NCBI RefSeq assembly: GCF_002303925.1
Contig: NZ_MRCS01000041.1
Span: forward strand, 1 to 62,899
DNA length: 62,899 nucleotides
Source: Pseudomonas sp. ACN8
Lineage (GTDB): Bacteria; Pseudomonadota; Gammaproteobacteria; Pseudomonadales; Pseudomonadaceae
Reading direction: 5' to 3'
This document shows, piece by piece, positions 59,633-62,899 of this stretch (the stretch's first letter is position 1; each line of letters begins with the position of its first letter). The translations under genes and the position numbers were made by a program. The notes beneath the pieces were generated by a model. The model did not search any database. It worked only from the letters and a program-made list of their open reading frames with translations, and had not been told where the DNA came from.

Positions 59633-61042
59633 ATGATCCGCACCTATTTTGATGAGATGTACGATGCCGGCGGCCAGGTCCGCCCGCATTATCGGGAGTT
59701 TGCCCGTTGGCTGGCCGAGACGCCTGACGAGCTTCTGGCACAACGGCGACGCGAGGCCGATCTGTTGTTTCATCGCGCCGGGATTACTTTCACGCTCTAC
59801 GGGGACGAGCAGGGCACAGAGCGCCTGATTCCCTTCGACACCATTCCCCGCAGCATCCCCGCCAGCGAATGGCGGATTGTCGAGCGCGGCTGCATCCAGC
59901 GGGTCAAGGCGTTGAACATGTTCCTCGCCGACCTCTACCACGAGCAGCGCATCATCAAGGCCGGTATCATTCCGGCCGAGCAGGTGCTGGCCAACGAGCA
60001 GTACCAGTTGGCGATGCAAGGGCTGGATCTGCACCGCGATATCTATTCGCACATCTCCGGCGTCGACCTGGTGCGCGACGGCGACGGCACCTACTACGTG
60101 CTCGAAGACAATCTGCGAACTCCGAGTGGCGTCAGCTACATGCTCGAAGACCGCAAGATGATGATGCGCCTGTTCCCCGAGCTGTTCGCGGCGCAACGCA
60201 TCGCCCCCATCGACCACTACCCGAACCTGCTGCTCGACACCCTGAAAAGCTCAAGCCCGATCGATAACCCGAGCGTGGTGGTGCTGACGCCGGGGCGCTT
60301 CAACAGTGCGTTCTTCGAGCATGCGTTCCTGGCGCGGGAAATGGGCGTGGAGCTGGTGGAGGGCGCGGACCTGTTCGTGCGTGATGACAAGGTCTACATG
60401 CGCACCACCGACGGGCCGAAAGCGGTCGACGTGATTTATCGTCGCCTCGACGACGCGTTCCTCGATCCCCTGGCCTTCAACCCGGAATCGATGCTCGGTG
60501 TGCCGGGGCTGCTGTCGTCCTACCGTTCCGGCAACGTGGTGCTGGCCAATGCCATCGGCACGGGGGTGGCGGACGACAAGTCGGTGTACCCGTTCGTTAC
60601 CGACATGATCCGTTTCTACCTCGATGAAGAACCGATCCTGAAGAACGTTCCTACGTGGCAGTGCCGTAATCCGTCTGAGCTTTCCCACGTGCTGGCCAAT
60701 CTGCCGGAACTGGTGGTCAAGGAAACCCAAGGCTCCGGCGGGTACGGAATGCTGGTGGGGCCGGCGGCGACGGCGGCGGAAATCGAAGCCTTCCGCGCGC
60801 GGATCATCGCCAAGCCCCATGCGTATATCGCGCAACCGACGTTGTCGCTGTCGACCTGTCCGACCTTTGTCGAAAACGGTATTGCACCACGCCACATCGA
60901 CTTGCGGCCGTTTGTCCTGTCGGGTCGTGAAACCCGGGTCGTGCCCGGCGGCCTGACCCGTGTCGCCCTGCGCGAAGGCTCCCTGGTGGTGAATTCCTCC
61001 CAGGGTGGCGGAACCAAGGACACCTGGGTGGTTGAGGATTGA
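59633..61042 (+). CDS. Circularly permuted ATP-grasp protein
   Basis: 469-residue protein of the circularly permuted ATP-grasp type 2 group (formerly DUF404/DUF407). Conserved blocks are YVLEDNLRTPSGVSYMLEDR, DVIYRRLDDAFLDPLAFNPE, VVKETQGSGGYGMLVGP and RHIDLRPFVLSGRETRVVPG. The group is predicted to form amide bonds between acids and amines, possibly making a peptide or peptide tag; the product is unknown. I start at the ATG at 59633 after AAGGAG. It is first in a three-gene operon with a sigma-54 promoter. Confidence 0.92.
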   Translation: MIRTYFDEMYDAGGQVRPHYREFARWLAETPDELLAQRRREADLLFHRAGITFTLYGDEQGTERLIPFDTIPRSIPASEWRIVERGCIQRVKALNMFLADLYHEQRIIKAGIIPAEQVLANEQYQLAMQGLDLHRDIYSHISGVDLVRDGDGTYYVLEDNLRTPSGVSYMLEDRKMMMRLFPELFAAQRIAPIDHYPNLLLDTLKSSSPIDNPSVVVLTPGRFNSAFFEHAFLAREMGVELVEGADLFVRDDKVYMRTTDGPKAVDVIYRRLDDAFLDPLAFNPESMLGVPGLLSSYRSGNVVLANAIGTGVADDKSVYPFVTDMIRFYLDEEPILKNVPTWQCRNPSELSHVLANLPELVVKETQGSGGYGMLVGPAATAAEIEAFRARIIAKPHAYIAQPTLSLSTCPTFVENGIAPRHIDLRPFVLSGRETRVVPGGLTRVALREGSLVVNSSQGGGTKDTWVVED

Positions 61043-61054
61043 AGGAAGCGTGCC

Positions 61055-62005
61055 ATGTTAAGTAGAACTGCCTCGGATTTGTATTGGATGTCGCGTTACC
61101 TGGAGCGGGCGGAAAACCTCGCCCGGATGCTCGACATCAGCTATTCGCTGTCGCTGATGCCGCAAGACGGTCGTGGCGACGGTTTGCACGAACTGGCCAT
61201 GCCGCTGTTGATCACCGGCACCCTGGACGATTATCTGGAGCGCCATGGCGAGCTGCATGCCGAACGGCTGCTGCATTTCTTCGCCCTGGATGCAGCCAAC
61301 CCGGCGAGCATCTACAGCTGCCTCGGTGCAGCACGGGCCAGCGCCCATGCGGTGCGTGGGCGCATCACCGCCGACATGTGGGAAAACATCAACGCCACCT
61401 GGCTGGAAATTCGCGGCATCGCCGAACAGGGCCTCAGCCGCTACGGCATGAGCCGTTTCTGCGAGTGGATCAAGGAACGTTCCCACCTGTTCCGGGGCGC
61501 TTCCTACGGCACCATCATGCGTAACGATGCGTTTCGCTTCATTCGACTGGGGACCTTTATAGAGCGGGCGGACAACACCTTGCGCCTGCTCGATGCCCGC
61601 TACGAAATGGCCGGCGACCAGGCCGAAGCGGTCAGCGATGGCACCGCCCATGCGTATTACCAATGGAGCGCGTTGTTGCGGGCGTTGTCGTCGTTCGAGG
61701 CCTACACGGAAATCTACCGTGACGCCCCCGGTGCCCGGCATGTCGCTGAATTGCTGTTGCTGCGGGCCGATGTACCGCGATCCCTGCGCGCCTGCACCGA
61801 AGAAATCGACCAGATCCTGGCGCAATTGCCGGGGGCCAACGGTCGTCCCGCACAACGCCTGGCGGCAGAAATGGACGCACGTCTGCGTTACACCGGCATC
61901 ACCGAAATTCTCGACGAAGGTCTGCACGCCTGGCTGACCGAGTTCATCCCGCTGGTGCGCCAGTTGGGTAACGCGATTCACAGTTCTTATCTGGAGGCCG
62001 CATGA
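61055..62005 (+). CDS. Alpha-E domain protein
   Basis: 316-residue all-helical protein of the alpha-E (DUF403) family, rich in conserved Arg and Glu (SDLYWMSRYLERAENLARML, FIRLGTFIERADNTLRLLDA). It is almost always found with the permuted ATP-grasp protein and a transglutaminase-like protein. Its role is unknown, perhaps as a partner or scaffold of the ligase. It begins 12 bases after the ATP-grasp gene and overlaps the next gene by four bases. Confidence 0.92.
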   Translation: MLSRTASDLYWMSRYLERAENLARMLDISYSLSLMPQDGRGDGLHELAMPLLITGTLDDYLERHGELHAERLLHFFALDAANPASIYSCLGAARASAHAVRGRITADMWENINATWLEIRGIAEQGLSRYGMSRFCEWIKERSHLFRGASYGTIMRNDAFRFIRLGTFIERADNTLRLLDARYEMAGDQAEAVSDGTAHAYYQWSALLRALSSFEAYTEIYRDAPGARHVAELLLLRADVPRSLRACTEEIDQILAQLPGANGRPAQRLAAEMDARLRYTGITEILDEGLHAWLTEFIPLVRQLGNAIHSSYLEAA

Positions 62006-62811
62006 GACTTTCCATTAGCCACGAGACCACCTATCACTACGAAGACAAGGTGCGGGCGAGCATCCAGTATCTGCGCCTGACGCCCCACGACAGTGAGCGC
62101 CAGCACGTGCTCAGTTGGCAGCTCGACCTGCCGCGCCCGGTGCGGGCGCAACTCGATCCGTTCGGCAACATCCTGCATGTGTTGACCATGGACGAGCCCC
62201 ACGAGGCGATCGTCATCGGCGCCCGTGGCCAGGTCGATATCGACGAATGGCGTGAGGCCGAACACGAGAGCCAGTCGGCACTGCCGTTTCTGCGCTTTAC
62301 CCGTTTGACCGAAGCCGACGCCGCCCTGCGGGCGTTCGCCGAGAAGGAATGCAAGCAACGCCGCGACCGCACGGCGCTGATCGATCTGATGCACGGCCTC
62401 AACCAGCATATGACCTACACACCGGGCTCCACGGAAGTGGACACCAGCGCGGCCCAGGCCTTTGCCGGAGGCGCCGGCGTGTGTCAGGACCACACCCACG
62501 CGTTTCTCGCCTGCACCCGCAGCCTGGGCATTCCTGCGCGTTATGTGTCGGGCTATCTGTACAGCGAAAACAGCGAACACCTGGCCAGCCACGCCTGGGC
62601 CGAAGCCTGGCTGGACGACGCCTGGTACAGCTTCGACGTGACCAATGAACTGGCCCGGCCGGAACGCCACCTGAAGCTGGCGGTGGGCCTGGATTACCTG
62701 GATGCCTGCCCGGTGCGCGGGATGCGGCGGGGCGGCGGGTGTGAGCAGATGCACGCCAAGGTGCTGGTTTCACCGACGCCCGCGCCGGTGATCTCGGTGC
62801 AACAGCAATAA
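62002..62811 (+). CDS. Transglutaminase-like protease
   Basis: 269-residue protein with a bacterial transglutaminase N-terminal beta domain (LSISHETTYHYEDKVRASIQ) and a transglutaminase-like catalytic domain. The triad is visible as Cys in GGAGVCQDHTHAFLA, His in ASHAWAEAWL and Asp in YSFDVTNE. Such enzymes usually cut or transfer peptide or isopeptide bonds, and this one may remove or trim the product of the ATP-grasp ligase. The ATG overlaps the alpha-E stop codon. Confidence 0.92.
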   Translation: MRLSISHETTYHYEDKVRASIQYLRLTPHDSERQHVLSWQLDLPRPVRAQLDPFGNILHVLTMDEPHEAIVIGARGQVDIDEWREAEHESQSALPFLRFTRLTEADAALRAFAEKECKQRRDRTALIDLMHGLNQHMTYTPGSTEVDTSAAQAFAGGAGVCQDHTHAFLACTRSLGIPARYVSGYLYSENSEHLASHAWAEAWLDDAWYSFDVTNELARPERHLKLAVGLDYLDACPVRGMRRGGGCEQMHAKVLVSPTPAPVISVQQQ

Positions 62812-62830
62812 CGGAAACACCGCCGAACCC

Positions 62831-62899
62831 TGTAGGAGCGAGCCTGCTCGCGATAGCGGTGTGTCAGCCAGCGAAGTATTGACTGACATGACGCCATCG
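62831..62899. repeat. REP doublet, cut by window end
   Basis: Left REP arm GGAGCGAGCCTGCTCGCGAT and the start of a spacer (GTGTGTCAGCC ... TTGACTGACATGACG), with the right arm just beginning at the window end. Confidence 0.8.

Overview
The window reads as a chromosomal segment of a fluorescent-group Pseudomonas. It has about 60% GC, Pseudomonas-type gene order (rdgC, tRNAs, FKBP isomerase, EAL-CBS-GGDEF protein, prc; minCDE next to an lpxL/htrB gene), a DUF3509 gene and many copies of a short palindromic REP doublet (core GCGAGC-AG-GCTCGC). I see no insertion sequence, integrase, prophage, CRISPR array or rRNA. The species is inferred from gene content only.

Layout. 0-3.3 kb: a guanidinium exporter under a guanidine-II (mini-ykkC) riboswitch, a BASS-family transporter, rdgC, and a duplicated tRNA-Val/tRNA-Asp unit. 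3.4-9.4 kb: a catalase-like/di-heme cytochrome pair, an FKBP lipoprotein, a DUF1232 protein behind two inverted consensus DnaA boxes, and a three-gene XRE/unknown/Sel1 cluster. 9.4-14.5 kb: an EAL-CBS-GGDEF protein, periplasmic protease Prc and a quinone oxidoreductase. 14.6-21 kb: an ABC importer operon with an embedded phosphodiesterase-superfamily enzyme, a HAD phosphatase and a divergent GntR/UTRA regulator; an organophosphonate-type substrate is inferred. 21.2-21.8 kb: an AT-rich orphan gene. 21.8-31.1 kb: a YbiO-type MscS channel, a 58-residue membrane protein, aminopeptidase ApeB, RluA, MinEDC, LpxL/HtrB and a patatin.

31.2-42.5 kb is a purine/urate catabolic region: two tandem Tsx-like porins, a xanthine/urate permease, puuD, allA, alc, uraD, puuE and the divergent hiuH, followed by an AzgA-type purine permease. 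Together they take urate through 5-hydroxyisourate, OHCU, allantoin, allantoate and ureidoglycolate to glyoxylate and urea. A palindrome TTGTATACAA recurs at the puuE, hiuH (one mismatch) and azgA-type promoters, suggesting one shared repressor.

42.8-59.3 kb is mostly housekeeping: a glutaredoxin-like protein, folE, an Smr protein, prmB, aroC, an MFS transporter and mtnBDC (methionine salvage), a FATP-type acyl-CoA synthetase, an ankyrin protein, speE and an RraB-like protein. 59.5-62.8 kb holds a tight operon for a circularly permuted ATP-grasp protein, an alpha-E protein and a transglutaminase-like protein. It is preceded by an exact GG-N10-GC sigma-54 promoter and a GCAC-N5-TGGTGC NtrC-type site, so nitrogen control of a predicted peptide-ligase/peptidase system is the best candidate for an under-described system here.

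The REP doublets sit almost only between genes. Three near the purine genes are inside-out and carry compensatory stem changes (GCTAGC or GCCAGC).
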